Source of the DNA: Streptomyces rimosus | GTDB lineage: Bacteria; Actinomycetota; Actinomycetes; Streptomycetales; Streptomycetaceae | Direction of reading: 5' to 3' | Length of the DNA stretch: 64,000 bases | Assembly: GCF_008704655.1 (NCBI RefSeq) | Contig: NZ_CP023688.1 | Span: 2,480,001-2,544,000, forward strand | Part shown: positions 9,137 to 19,372 of the stretch, piece by piece | Numbering within the stretch: the stretch's first letter is position 1 | How the letters are laid out: every line of letters begins with the position of its first letter | Translations under genes and position numbers: made by a program | Notes under the pieces: model-generated | The model's input: the letters and a program-made list of their open reading frames with translations, nothing else | Databases searched by the model: none | Told to the model about the DNA's origin: nothing

Positions 9137-9793
9137 TCAGGCGCTGACGCCCAGGAGGGCGTTGATGCGCTGCGGGTCGCCGCAGACGACCAGGAGCGCA
9201 CCGGCCCGGGCCATCGCGGCGGGCAGGGCACGGGCGATGGTCTCCTCCGTGCCGCCGTTCACCGCGACGATCACGACGGGGCGCCCGGTCGCGCGCTCGG
9301 CGGCGGCGTCCGCGTAGAACACGTCGTCCGCGGCGTCGTGCTGCGCCCAGTAGGACGCCTCGCCGAAGGACAGTTCGTGCGCGGCCCAGGGGTGCATCTC
9401 GCCGGTGGTGAGCACCAGGATCTCGCCCGGCGCACGCCCGGAGTCCAGCAGCAGGTCGACGGCCTCCTCGGCGGCGTCGAGCGAGCCGGACTGCGGGGCC
9501 GGGATCAGCTGGAGCTGCGTTCCGGAAGCGGCGTCGGCGGGACCTGCGGTCGCGGCGGGCTGCTTGGGCCCCGTGCGCTGCGCCGGAGGAGCGCCGGCCG
9601 GTCCACGGGACGGCGCGGCGGGTCCGGGCTTGCCGGGGCGGGCGCTGGCCGCGGGGGCGCCGCGCGGAGGCGCGGGGCGGGGACCGGGGCCAGGAACAGG
9701 ACGGGGGGTCGACGCGGTGCGGCCGGCGGCCGGAGTTGCGCGGGGACCCGGGACACTCTCGTGAATCTGAGGCTCCTCGGGGATGAGAGGCAT
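9137..9793 (-). CDS. Hypothetical protein, Pro/Ala-rich N-terminus and small alpha/beta C-terminal domain
   Basis: About 218 residues. The first 100 are Pro/Ala/Gly/Arg-rich. Residues 105-218 form an alpha/beta-like domain (SLDAAEEAVDLLLDSGRAPG, ILVLTTGEMHPWAAHELSFG, RPVVIVAVNGG, ALLVVCGDPQRINALLG). The last part resembles the C-terminal domain of UvrD-like helicases, but without ATPase motifs. That likeness is my impression only. ATG at 9793 starts MPLIPEEPQ, and an ATG 13 codons upstream is possible. Neither has a good ribosome-binding site, so the start is uncertain. The gene lies upstream of and convergent with the 8090 gene and just downstream of rnhB. Confidence 0.65.
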   Translation of the reverse strand: MPLIPEEPQIHESVPGPRATPAAGRTASTPRPVPGPGPRPAPPRGAPAASARPGKPGPAAPSRGPAGAPPAQRTGPKQPAATAGPADAASGTQLQLIPAPQSGSLDAAEEAVDLLLDSGRAPGEILVLTTGEMHPWAAHELSFGEASYWAQHDAADDVFYADAAAERATGRPVVIVAVNGGTEETIARALPAAMARAGALLVVCGDPQRINALLGVSA

Positions 9794-9859
9794 AAAAGGA
9801 TGTCTATCAAACGTAGGTGCGGAACACGTCATCGGGTACCGAATTCATGCCCGCACCGC

Positions 9860-10561
9860 TCAGAAGTCGAAGCCGAGTTGGCCACCGGCCTCCAGAGCGG
9901 CTGCTTCGGGGGTGCTGCGTACCTTCTTCAGGTGCCGCCAGCGGGGCAGGGCGTCCATGTAGGACCACGACACCCGGTGGTGGCACGTGGGCCCGTACTC
10001 CTCCAGGGCCGCACGGTGCGCGGGCGACGGGTAGCCGGCGTTCTCCGCGAACGCGAAGTCGGCGTGTACGTCGGCCAGTTCGCCCATCATCGCGTCGCGA
10101 CGGACCTTGGCGAGCACGGAGGCCGCGGCCACCGCGATGCAGGACTGGTCGCCCTTGATGACCGTACGGACCTTCCAGGGGCCGCCCAGGTAGTCGTGCT
10201 TGCCGTCGAGGATCACCGCGTCCGGACGGACCGGCAGCGCCTCCAGGGCACGGACGGCCGCGAGCCGCAGCGCCGCGGTCATACCCAGGGCGTCGATCTC
10301 CTCCGGAGAGGCGTGCCCCAGGGCGTGCGCCGTGACCCAGCCGTCGAGCACCTCGGCGAGTTCGACACGTCGCTTGGGTGTCAGCAGCTTGGAATCGGTG
10401 AGTCCGGCCGGCGGGCGGCGCAGTCCGGTGACGGCTGCGCAGACGCTGACCGGACCGGCCCAGGCGCCGCGCCCGACTTCGTCCACTCCAGCGATGATCT
10501 TTGCACCCGTGGTGGCGCGAAGCGATCGCTCGACGGTGTGGGTTGGGGGCTCGTACGGCAT
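9860..10561 (-). CDS. rnhB: Ribonuclease HII
   Basis: A 233-residue RNase HII that cuts the RNA strand of RNA-DNA hybrids and starts removal of misincorporated ribonucleotides. The catalytic DEDD set is visible: [13 protein letters not shown] (D and E), [10 protein letters not shown] (D), and [12 protein letters not shown] downstream. The ATG at 10561 ([12 protein letters not shown]) is preferred over an in-frame start 14 codons upstream because family members begin close to it. It ends with QLGFDF. A position beside genome-integrity genes fits the family role. Confidence 0.95.
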   Translation of the reverse strand: MPYEPPTHTVERSLRATTGAKIIAGVDEVGRGAWAGPVSVCAAVTGLRRPPAGLTDSKLLTPKRRVELAEVLDGWVTAHALGHASPEEIDALGMTAALRLAAVRALEALPVRPDAVILDGKHDYLGGPWKVRTVIKGDQSCIAVAAASVLAKVRRDAMMGELADVHADFAFAENAGYPSPAHRAALEEYGPTCHHRVSWSYMDALPRWRHLKKVRSTPEAAALEAGGQLGFDF

Positions 10562-10988
10562 GGCGCCAGCAAGCGTACGCCTAATCGCGGCGGGCGTGCG
10601 CACCGGGTACCGCCTGAATGCGGCGCTGTGGGGGATGGGGGTGCCTCAGGGATCGTGGGCGGCGATCCGGAGGGCCCGCGGTTACGGATGGGGGCGGGGC
10701 GGCCGACCACGGGCGGGGTCGCGGACTGTGCTTTTGCGTGTGCGGGGTGCGACGGCGAGAGGGCTGGGGAGGTCTCCGGCTCCTGAGGGCACCGGCGCAC
10801 TTTCAGGCGTGTCACCGGCACCCGGGACTCATCGCGGCGCTCGTGCGCGCCGGCCCTCCGCGCTAGATCAACTAGAGGCGCGGAGAGCCCGCTTGGCCAC
10901 CTCGCCCGGGCGGGTACGGGCCGTTCCGCACCATAAGCGCCCCGGCCTCGACTCTTCCGGTTGCCCGGCTGCTGCCGCCCGCGGTTCC
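10562..10988. other. Intergenic region, nothing convincing seen
   Basis: A 427-bp gap between the ADP-ribosylglycohydrolase stop and the rnhB start. Short open frames on both strands lack ribosome-binding sites and normal codon use. A small CTAG-N5-CTAG motif lies near 10863. The rnhB promoter is expected here but I cannot define it. Confidence 0.4.
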
Positions 10989-11894
10989 TCAGCCGGACAG
11001 GTCCGGCATCCAGCCCGGAAGCGCTTCCGTACGGTCCAGCCAGTCCTGAGGCGGGGTGGCGCCGCCTGCTGCAACGATTCCGCCGACGATGGCGCAGGTG
11101 GTGTCCACGTCACCGCCCGCCTGAGCGGTGGCCCAGAAAGCCTGCTCGAAGTCGCCGAGGTGGCGGGCGGCGGCCCACAGCGTGAAGGGGACGGTGTCGT
11201 GGGCGCTGGTCCGGCGCCCGCAGCCCAGCACCGCGGCGACCGTGCCCGCGTCGGCGTAGTCGAGCATGTCCCGGGCACGCCGCAGGCCCGCCTGCACGGC
11301 GCTGCGCGGGATCAGCTCCAGTACGCCGTCCAGCAGCGCTTCGGGGCCGGTCGTACGGTCGGGGGCGGCGGCCAGGGCGGCCGCGGCAGCCACCGCCATC
11401 GCTCCGACCACCGCTTCCCGGTGCTGGTGGGTGGTGTAGGCCGAGATCTCGGCCTGGTGCGTCGCCTGCTCGGGGTCGTCCGCGTACCAGGCGCCGAGGG
11501 GCGCGATACGCATGGCCGCGCCGTTGCCCCAGGAGCCCTGCCCGTTGAAGAGCGCCGAGGCCAGCTCGCGCCAGTCGCCGCCCTCCCGGATCAGCTGGAG
11601 CATGCGGTTGACCGCCGGACCGTAGCCGCGGTCGAAGTCGTGGTGATCGGCGAAGGAGCGGGCCAGCGCGTCCTGGTCGATGCGCCCGTGGGCCAAGAGC
11701 ACGGCCACGACCGAGCAGGCCATCTCCGTGTCGTCGGTCCACTGCCACGGTGACGGTGGCAGCTCACGGTGCTTGAGGTGGGGGTAGTTGGCGGGAACGA
11801 AGAACTGGGAGCCGAGGGCATCGCCCAGGGAAAGTCCGCGCAGGCTCATCAGGGCCCGCTCGAAGCGGTCTGCGTCACGGTGGTCGGCGCTCAT
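10989..11894 (-). CDS. ADP-ribosylglycohydrolase family protein
   Basis: A 301-residue member of the ARH/DraG fold, which removes ADP-ribose from proteins or small molecules using two Mg ions. The metal-ligand motifs are intact: WTDDTEMACSV near residues 51-62 and GGDVDTTCAIVGGI near 262-276. GDALGSQFF near residue 25 is also typical. It is followed after 11 bp by the histidine phosphatase gene in the upstream direction, so the two may be co-transcribed (phosphatase first). The target is unknown. Confidence 0.9.
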   Translation of the reverse strand: MSADHRDADRFERALMSLRGLSLGDALGSQFFVPANYPHLKHRELPPSPWQWTDDTEMACSVVAVLLAHGRIDQDALARSFADHHDFDRGYGPAVNRMLQLIREGGDWRELASALFNGQGSWGNGAAMRIAPLGAWYADDPEQATHQAEISAYTTHQHREAVVGAMAVAAAAALAAAPDRTTGPEALLDGVLELIPRSAVQAGLRRARDMLDYADAGTVAAVLGCGRRTSAHDTVPFTLWAAARHLGDFEQAFWATAQAGGDVDTTCAIVGGIVAAGGATPPQDWLDRTEALPGWMPDLSG

Positions 11895-11905
11895 CGGTGT
11901 GCACT

Positions 11906-12565
11906 CTAACCGGTGATGCCGTACGACTCCGGTTCACACCAGCGCTCGAACGGCCGGTCCAGTGCGTATCGGCCGTCCGGGCCCAGGAGGAGCGAGCGCC
12001 ACTCGGCGTTCCCCGGATTGGTCAGGGACTCGAACTCCGCCACGGTCCAGTGGAACCACCGCATACAGAAGAGCCGCATGGTCAGACCGTGCGTGACGAT
12101 CAGAACGTTCGGCGGGTGGTCCGGGTCCTCGAAGCTGCGCCACAGGCTCTCCAGGAACGCGCCGACGCGGTCGTACACATCGGCGCCGGACTCGCCCTGC
12201 GCGAAGCGGTAGAAGAAGTGGCCATAGGCGTCGCGGTACACCTTCTGCAGGCGTACGTCCTCGCGGTCCTGCCAGTTCCCCCAGTCCTGCTCGCGCAGCC
12301 GCGGCTCCTCGCGGACCCGGACCCGGTCCATGTCGAGCCCGAGCGCCTGGAAGGTCTGGTGCGTGCGGCGGTACGGCGACACATACGCGGAGATCCGCTC
12401 GTCACCGAACATCGCCCGCAACGATTCCCCGGCCTGTTCGGCCTGCCGCAGCCCGTTCTTCGTCAGGCTCAGCGCATGATCGGGCTCCCGCTCGTAGACG
12501 GTGTCGTCGGTGTTCCCCTCCGATTCTCCGTGGCGGATGAGGATGATGCGTCGGGGCCGTGCCAT
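11906..12565 (-). CDS. Histidine phosphatase family protein (phosphoglycerate mutase-like)
   Basis: A 219-residue protein with the phosphohistidine motif IRHGESEGN at residues 11-19 and the second catalytic histidine in VTHGLTMRLF near residue 155. The acidic ELREQDWGNWQ-type segment (REEPRLREQDWGNW) and YVSPYRRTHQTFQA match broad-specificity phosphatases rather than glycolytic mutases. The substrate is unknown. It ends 11 bp before the ADP-ribosylglycohydrolase start and probably forms a two-gene unit with it. Confidence 0.9.
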   Translation of the reverse strand: MARPRRIILIRHGESEGNTDDTVYEREPDHALSLTKNGLRQAEQAGESLRAMFGDERISAYVSPYRRTHQTFQALGLDMDRVRVREEPRLREQDWGNWQDREDVRLQKVYRDAYGHFFYRFAQGESGADVYDRVGAFLESLWRSFEDPDHPPNVLIVTHGLTMRLFCMRWFHWTVAEFESLTNPGNAEWRSLLLGPDGRYALDRPFERWCEPESYGITG

Positions 12566-12676
12566 GCCGCCACCCTAAAACGGTTGCCCTGTACATGCCT
12601 CATGCCCCGGCCCGAGCTGCCGTCGGCGCGTGGGCACGTGGGCACGCCCCAGTGATCACCTATCGCTCCAGCTCCG

Positions 12677-14296
<1,620 letters not shown>

Positions 14297-14346
14297 GAGC
14301 ACCCCCGGCGCCGCGGCACCACACCGCGGACTCAAACGCTACGCTT

Positions 14347-14391
14347 GTTGCGTTACGCCGATGATGACACACGCCGCCGCACTAACGCAAC
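14347..14391. promoter_or_regulatory. Candidate TetR operator between ABC-F and tetR genes
   Basis: GTTGCGTTA (14347-14355) and TAACGCAAC (14383-14391) are perfect 9-bp inverted copies with centres 36 bp apart. They sit in the 106-bp gap between the divergent genes. TTGCGT in each arm could serve as a -35 element for either direction, so a repressor bound here would block both promoters. No experimental support is available. Confidence 0.6.
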
Positions 14392-14402
14392 GGGAGTAGC
14401 AC

Positions 14403-15089
14403 TTGTCCGAGGGAAACGCACCGGAGGCCCCCGCACCGAGCCCCGGCACCCGCCGTCCGGGCGGGCGCACCGCCCGCACTCGCGCCGCCGTGCGCGACGC
14501 CGTGCTGGCGGGCCTGACCGAACACGGCTATCCCGGCCTGACCGTCGAATACGTCGCGGAGCACTCGGGCGTGCACAAGACCACGCTCTATCGCCGGTGG
14601 GGCGACCTCGAAGGGCTGCTGGCCGACACTCTCGACCTGGCCGGCGAGGACACCTGGACGCCGCCCGACACCGGCTCCCTCGCGGGCGATCTGCGCGCGC
14701 TCGCCCGCGAGGTCGTGGATGCGTTCACCGATCCGGTCACGGCGGCCTCCGGATCCGCGATCATCGCGGCCGCTTTCCAGTCGCAGCGGGCCGCGGACGC
14801 GCTGCACGCCTACTACGCGGAACGTTTCCGGCGCTGCGAGCCCATGGTCCAGCGTGCCGTCGAGCGCGGCGAGCTACTGGCCCAAGAGGACGGCATCGAC
14901 GCCGGAGCGCTCGCGCGGGCCGCGTGCGCCCCGCTCTTCCTGCGGCTCTTCATCACGCGCGAGCCGGTGGACACGCACACCGCCGACCAGAGCGCCGCAG
15001 CGGCCCTCGCAGCCGCACAGGCCGGAGTGTTCACCCCAGCGGGCGCCGGGTCGGGAACCGGAACCGGCGCGCCCACCCCTCCCAAGTAA
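14403..15089 (+). CDS. TetR/AcrR family regulator, divergent from the ABC-F gene
   Basis: A 228-residue regulator. The TTG at 14403 is chosen because GGGAG lies six bases upstream and no other start fits. The N-terminal helix-turn-helix is clear: RAAVRDAVLAGLTEHGYPGL, then VEYVAEHSGVHKTTLYRRWG. The C-terminal ligand domain includes AIIAAAFQSQRAADALHAYY and the RCEPMVQRAVERGEL segment typical of the TetR_C_11-like group. The last 20 residues are Gly/Ala/Thr-rich. It probably represses itself and the divergent ABC-F gene through the 14347-14391 inverted repeat. Confidence 0.9.
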   Translation: MSEGNAPEAPAPSPGTRRPGGRTARTRAAVRDAVLAGLTEHGYPGLTVEYVAEHSGVHKTTLYRRWGDLEGLLADTLDLAGEDTWTPPDTGSLAGDLRALAREVVDAFTDPVTAASGSAIIAAAFQSQRAADALHAYYAERFRRCEPMVQRAVERGELLAQEDGIDAGALARAACAPLFLRLFITREPVDTHTADQSAAAALAAAQAGVFTPAGAGSGTGTGAPTPPK

Positions 15090-15266
15090 CGGCGCAGGAG
15101 CCAGCGGCACAGGGGCCGGCGCCGTCCACCCACACGGCACACCCGCCCCGACCCCTCACCGCCTGGCGCGGCCCTCAACCGGCGGGCGGTGCCACGGACG
15201 CCCCCGCCCCACAGCCGCTCCCGCCTGATCTCCCCCACTCACCACAACAAGGCACCCGCGGCGCCC

Positions 15267-15872
15267 TCACACCGTCCAAGCAGGCTCAAGATCCGCCACG
15301 TCGCCCGTCACAGCCCGCACATCGGCCTCCGTCTGCGCCCGGAACCCCAGCCGCTCGACGCGCTCCGGGCGGTACTTTCCCCGTTCGGCCGCCGACTCCC
15401 ACATCGACAGGATCAGGAACTCCTCCCCCGGCGCGCGCCCCATCAGGCCGCGCAGCATGCCCGGGGAGCCGGCCATGGCCGGATTCCACACCTTCTCCTG
15501 CATCAGCATGAAGTGCTCGACCCGGTCGGCCCGCACCTGGCAGTGCGCTATGCGCAGGACGTCGGCGTCCGTGAAGACGGGCCGGAAGCCCACCTTCACA
15601 TCGAGTTCGTACTCGAACAGGCGCACCCGGGAGTCCTTGAACGTGCCCACCTGCGCCGCCGCCAGCCGGTCGTGCGAGCGCGCCATGAAGGAGTCGTAGA
15701 ACGCCCGGCTCTCCCAGAAGGCGACCAGATGCGCGACCGACGGACGTGTTCGACTCCATCCGCCGCCCTGGCCCCGGAAACCCGGTTCACCGAGCAGCCC
15801 CGCCCATTTCCGCTGCCCCCGTTCGAACCCCCGGCGGTCCACGACCGTGCATCTAATCCACTTGACCAGCAC
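15267..15872 (-). CDS. DUF4937 (YdbC-like) protein
   Basis: A 201-residue protein beginning MLVKWIRCTV if the GTG at 15872 is used. An ATG at 15908 is also in frame but adds an unconserved extension. The N-terminal half (RKWAGLLGEPGFRGQGGGWS, AHLVAFWESRAFYDSFM) has the look of a dimeric alpha/beta-barrel monooxygenase-like fold. The second half repeats a similar pattern (RADRVEHFMLMQEKVWNP, EEFLILSMWES), so it may be an internal duplication. The function of this family is unknown. It is convergent with the tetR gene on its left. Confidence 0.75.
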   Translation of the reverse strand: MLVKWIRCTVVDRRGFERGQRKWAGLLGEPGFRGQGGGWSRTRPSVAHLVAFWESRAFYDSFMARSHDRLAAAQVGTFKDSRVRLFEYELDVKVGFRPVFTDADVLRIAHCQVRADRVEHFMLMQEKVWNPAMAGSPGMLRGLMGRAPGEEFLILSMWESAAERGKYRPERVERLGFRAQTEADVRAVTGDVADLEPAWTV

Positions 15873-15940
15873 CGCGCCATCGTACGGCCCGGGCAGGCCC
15901 GGCATCACCGCGCGTCACGCACCCGCCACACCGAACTTCC

Positions 15941-17380
15941 CTACGGTCGCGGGTCGATCGGGGTGAACACTCCGCACCGCCGTTCGATCGCTTCGGCCGC
16001 CTCCAGGCACAGGTCCTCCCGATAGGCGCGCCCGATGAGCTGCACGCCGTACGGGAGGCCCCGTACGACCCCGGTCGGTACGGCCACCGCCGGTACGCCC
16101 ACGAAGCTGGTGGCCGTACACAGGCGCATCGCCCGCTGGACGCGCGCGTGCGACTCCCGGTCCCGGATCTCCAGGTCCGGCTCGAAGGGCGGCTCGGTGA
16201 AGACCGGGGCCAGCAACAACGGGTAGGTGTCCAGGAATTCGGCCCATGCCCTTTGGATGCCGAGTCGCGCGCTCGTCAGCCGCAGGTACGCGGGCACGTC
16301 CGGGGGTACGGCGCCCTGACCCTCCATCGACATCTCGATGTAGCGATGTCCGCCCTCGCCCAGGAGGGTCCGCATCACCGGCCAGGTGGGGGCGAATTCG
16401 GCCATGGTCATACGGCCGTACACCTCCAGCGCTTCGTCCAGGCGCGGTACGTCCGGAACCTCGCACACCTTGTGGCCCGCGTCGCGCAGCGCGTCCGCCG
16501 CGTCCTCGACGGCCTGGCGCACCAGGGGGTGCACTCCCTTGCCGCCCGGGTCGATGACCATCGCGATCTTCAGGGGCCGCGGTACCGGCTCGCCATACAG
16601 AGGGGCCGGTACGGCCCGCGGGTCACGGGGGTCGGTGCCCGCCAGCGCCTCGTACACGAGACGGAGGTCGCCGACCGTACGGGCCAGCGGTCCGTCGACC
16701 ACCAGTACCTGACCGGCCAGCGCCGGATCCTCCGCGCCGAGACGGTGGTCGGCGGGGAAGCGCCCGTACGTGGGCTTCAGGCCCGCCACGCCGCAGAAGG
16801 ACGCGGGGATGCGCACCGACCCGCCGGAGTCGTTGCCGAGCCCGATCGCGGCCATCCCGCCGGCCACCGCGGCGCCGTCGCCCCCACTGGTGCCGCCCGG
16901 CGTCACCTCCGGCGACCAGGGGTTGCGGGTGTCGCCGTACAGCTCACTGCGGGTGTGGACGCCCGCGAGAACGAGGGTGGGCATGTTGCTGTGCCCGATC
17001 GGGACGGCACCGGCGGCACGCAACCGCGCCACCGGGGGCGCATCGGAGTGCGCGATGTTGTGACGGAAGCGCTCGGCGCCGAACGTGGTCGGCACGCCCT
17101 CCACGGCGGTGGTCTCCTTGACCGTGAAGGGCACCCCGGCGAGCGGCCCCGGGTCCTGGCCCGCGGCGCGCCGCCGGTCCACCTCGGCCGCGTCCGCGCG
17201 CGCCCGGTCGGCGAAGAGCTGGGTGACGGCGTTGACGACCGGATTGACCTCGGCGATGCGCTCCAGGTGGCGTTCCACCAGTTCCACGGCGGTCACCTCG
17301 CCGCTCCGTACGGCCGCCGCCTGCGCTCCGGCGGACATCTTCCACAGTGCCTGCTCCGCTTCCACCACCTGCTCCTTCAC
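15941..17380 (-). CDS. Amidase (amidase-signature family)
   Basis: A 479-residue amidase-signature hydrolase. The Ser-cisSer-Lys triad is visible: Lys in PFTVKETT (near residue 77), Ser in GGTSGGDGAAVAGGMAAIGL, and Ser in NDSGGSVRIPASFCG. The substrate cannot be assigned; the family includes amidases, glutamyl-tRNA amidotransferase subunits and allophanate hydrolases. No gatB or gatC is adjacent, so a stand-alone amidase is likely. The GTG at 17380 is chosen for GGGGAACGAGG upstream. It is divergent from a TetR regulator that may control it. Confidence 0.9.
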   Translation of the reverse strand: MKEQVVEAEQALWKMSAGAQAAAVRSGEVTAVELVERHLERIAEVNPVVNAVTQLFADRARADAAEVDRRRAAGQDPGPLAGVPFTVKETTAVEGVPTTFGAERFRHNIAHSDAPPVARLRAAGAVPIGHSNMPTLVLAGVHTRSELYGDTRNPWSPEVTPGGTSGGDGAAVAGGMAAIGLGNDSGGSVRIPASFCGVAGLKPTYGRFPADHRLGAEDPALAGQVLVVDGPLARTVGDLRLVYEALAGTDPRDPRAVPAPLYGEPVPRPLKIAMVIDPGGKGVHPLVRQAVEDAADALRDAGHKVCEVPDVPRLDEALEVYGRMTMAEFAPTWPVMRTLLGEGGHRYIEMSMEGQGAVPPDVPAYLRLTSARLGIQRAWAEFLDTYPLLLAPVFTEPPFEPDLEIRDRESHARVQRAMRLCTATSFVGVPAVAVPTGVVRGLPYGVQLIGRAYREDLCLEAAEAIERRCGVFTPIDPRP

Positions 17381-17486
17381 CCTCGTTCCCCTTCGCCTTC
17401 GCTGCACCCGGGTATCCGGACACCCCGTCCCCGATGGACGAGCGCGCACACGCAGCGTCGCCCCACACCCGTTCCGATGCAAGCGC

Positions 17487-17520
17487 ATCGCATCGTACCC
17501 TTGTCACGATACGCACGCAT
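17487..17520. promoter_or_regulatory. Candidate operator between amidase and tetR genes
   Basis: ATCGT (17492-17496) and ACGAT (17506-17510) form an inverted repeat with a 9-bp spacer, flanked by repeated GCATCG/CGCATC words. It lies 30-50 bp upstream of the tetR start, in the divergent gap, the usual place for an autoregulatory TetR operator. The repeat is short, so this is tentative. Confidence 0.4.
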
Positions 17521-17540
17521 CGCCATACCGGGAGCGCCCC

Positions 17541-18128
17541 ATGCCCAAGCAGGTGGACCACGAGAGCCGCCGCCGCCAGATCGCCGACGCCGTCTGTCAC
17601 CTCGCCGACGAACACGGCCTGGAAGGCGTCACCCTGCGGGACGTGGCGGCGCGTGCCGAGGTGTCCATGGGGGCGGTCCAGCGCTGCTTCCGCACCAAGG
17701 AGGAGATGCTGGTCTTCGCGCTCGGCCACATCGGGGCGCGGATCTCGGCGCGGGTGGCGGCGCGGCTCACCGAGTCACCGGCGCAGTCGGCCCGTAGCGC
17801 GCTGGGGCACGCGACCACCGAGATCTCCCTGCTGCGCCCCGAGCACCGCGCCGAGGCGCGCGTCTGGCTCGCCTTCGTCGCACAGGCCGCGGTCAGCCCG
17901 CCGCTCGCCGAGATCCTGCGGGGCAACTACGCCGACCTGCACGGCCTGTTCACGCGCCTGATCACCGAGGCCACCGGGAGCCCGCACGCGGAGCGTGAGG
18001 CGCGTACCCTGCTCGCCCTCACCGACGGCCTGACGACCCACGTCCTGATCGGCCACCTCTCCCCCGACACGGCGCTGGACACCCTGGACAGCCACCTGAC
18101 GCGCCTTTGGGGCGACGAGGCCGCCTGA
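17541..18128 (+). CDS. TetR/AcrR family regulator, divergent from the amidase gene
   Basis: A 195-residue regulator. The ATG at 17541 follows GGGAG (17530-17534). The DNA-binding domain reads RRRQIADAVCHLADEHGLEG, then LRDVAARAEVSMGAVQRCFR, with the final helix resembling BetI-type repressors. The C-terminal part (EHRAEARVWLAFVAQAAVSP, LTDGLTTHVLIGHLSPDTAL) is also BetI/TetR_C_6-like. The divergent layout suggests that it controls the amidase gene and itself. The effector is unknown. Confidence 0.88.
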   Translation: MPKQVDHESRRRQIADAVCHLADEHGLEGVTLRDVAARAEVSMGAVQRCFRTKEEMLVFALGHIGARISARVAARLTESPAQSARSALGHATTEISLLRPEHRAEARVWLAFVAQAAVSPPLAEILRGNYADLHGLFTRLITEATGSPHAEREARTLLALTDGLTTHVLIGHLSPDTALDTLDSHLTRLWGDEAA

Positions 18129-18161
18129 CCGCCGGCCCGCCCCGGGGTTAATCTGCGGATC

Positions 18162-18566
18162 ATGGACGCTCTCTATCCGCGCCTCCTGGTGGAGGACTTC
18201 GAAACCGCCGCCCGCTTCTGGGAAGGCGCCCTGCGCGACCTCCTGGGCATCGAGCCCGTCAAGGTCCTCCCGCAGGCCGGGTACGCCAATTGGGACCTCG
18301 ACGGGCAGGCCGTTCTGGTCCTCTTCTCGCGTGCGGCCATGGCACGGGCGGTCGGTACGGACGCGCTGCCGCCCCGCCCCGCGGCCCAGGACACGTCCAT
18401 GCTGGTGCTGCGCGTTCCCGTGGTGGACGACGCGGCCCGGCGGCTCGCCGCCCATGGCGCCGACATCGTGGCGGCCCCACAGGACCGCCCCGACTGGGGG
18501 CCGAATCTCCGTACCGCCCATCTGCGTGCCCCCGACGGGACGTTGGTGGAACTCCAGTCGTACTGA
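18162..18566 (+). CDS. VOC family protein (glyoxalase/bleomycin-resistance fold)
   Basis: A single-domain protein of 134 residues with the vicinal-oxygen-chelate fold. It has an N-terminal beta-alpha unit (YPRLLVEDFETAARFWEGAL), a central strand (NWDLDGQAVLVLFSR), and the closing motif LRAPDGTLVELQSY that usually carries the last metal ligand (Glu). Proteins of this size act as dimers and may be metal enzymes or drug binders. Nothing nearby fixes the substrate. It starts 34 bp after the tetR stop and may be read in the same transcript. Confidence 0.85.
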   Translation: MDALYPRLLVEDFETAARFWEGALRDLLGIEPVKVLPQAGYANWDLDGQAVLVLFSRAAMARAVGTDALPPRPAAQDTSMLVLRVPVVDDAARRLAAHGADIVAAPQDRPDWGPNLRTAHLRAPDGTLVELQSY

Positions 18567-18708
18567 TTACGTCGGAGTGGCAGTACGCGTACCAGTCCTG
18601 CCGACCGGGACGGCGTCGCCCCGACCCCCGGGGCAGGGCTTGCGGAGCGTGACACGATGGTGGTCCGCCTTGCACAGCCCGTGAGTTGCAACACCGGAAG
18701 GGATCTCT

Positions 18709-19230
18709 GTGAGCAGCCTCAACAAAGGGATCGGCAAAGTCGAAGTGACCCTCAAGTGGGACCCCAGCCCCGCGGGCACTTCAGCGCATGACCTGGACCT
18801 CATCGCCGCGACCTACACGAAGGACGCCCCGCACGGCGCACCGGACTACCTGGTGCACTTCGACAGCCGTTCCCCCGACGGCACCATCACCCTCAGCAGG
18901 GACAGCCGGACCGGACTGGGTCTCGGCACCGACGAGGCGATGGTGCTGGAACTGAACCGGCTGGCCGAGCGGTACGGCCGGGTCGTGGTCGGGGTGGCCA
19001 TTCAGCAGCGCGGCGGACGCAAGACGTTCGGCGACATCGCGAATACCACGGTTCGCGTCAACGAGGGATACGACGAATTGGCCGTGGACGACTTCTCGGC
19101 GGTCGCCGGCGCGACCGCGGCGGTGATAGCGGAATTCGACCGCGACGCGTCGGGAGAATGGCGGTTCCACCCGAACGTACGGGGCTTCGACGCCGACCCG
19201 GAAACCTTCGTGACCGTCATGGGCAACTGA
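18709..19230 (+). CDS. TerD family protein
   Basis: A 173-residue TerD-type protein. The GTG at 18709 is preceded by GGAAGGGA. Family features: LNKGIGKVEVTLKWDPSP, DLDLIAATY with the Asp residues that bind calcium, and DRDASGEWRF towards the end. TerD proteins bind Ca and are linked to tellurite and stress resistance. Streptomycetes carry many copies and one affects sporulation. It ends at a strong bidirectional terminator shared with nrdJ. Confidence 0.92.
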   Translation: MSSLNKGIGKVEVTLKWDPSPAGTSAHDLDLIAATYTKDAPHGAPDYLVHFDSRSPDGTITLSRDSRTGLGLGTDEAMVLELNRLAERYGRVVVGVAIQQRGGRKTFGDIANTTVRVNEGYDELAVDDFSAVAGATAAVIAEFDRDASGEWRFHPNVRGFDADPETFVTVMGN

Positions 19231-19304
19231 CGGTGCAACAGGGCGGGGGAAATGCCGTAAGAGCATTCCCGGTGCGGTATTTTCCCGCCCCCCACGAACG
19301 GATG

Positions 19305-19332
19305 AGGCGGGGCCGACATGTCGGCCCCGCCT
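19305..19332. terminator. Bidirectional terminator between terD and nrdJ
   Basis: A perfect 28-bp palindrome (AGGCGGGGCCGACA and its complement) lies between the convergent terD and nrdJ genes, 75 bp after one stop and 41 bp after the other. It is followed by a CTTTCAGCTTTT stretch on the plus strand. It can serve both directions. Confidence 0.88.
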
Positions 19333-19372
19333 CCTTTCAGCTTTTCGTTCCGCGCCTATTCAGCGCCGGAGA

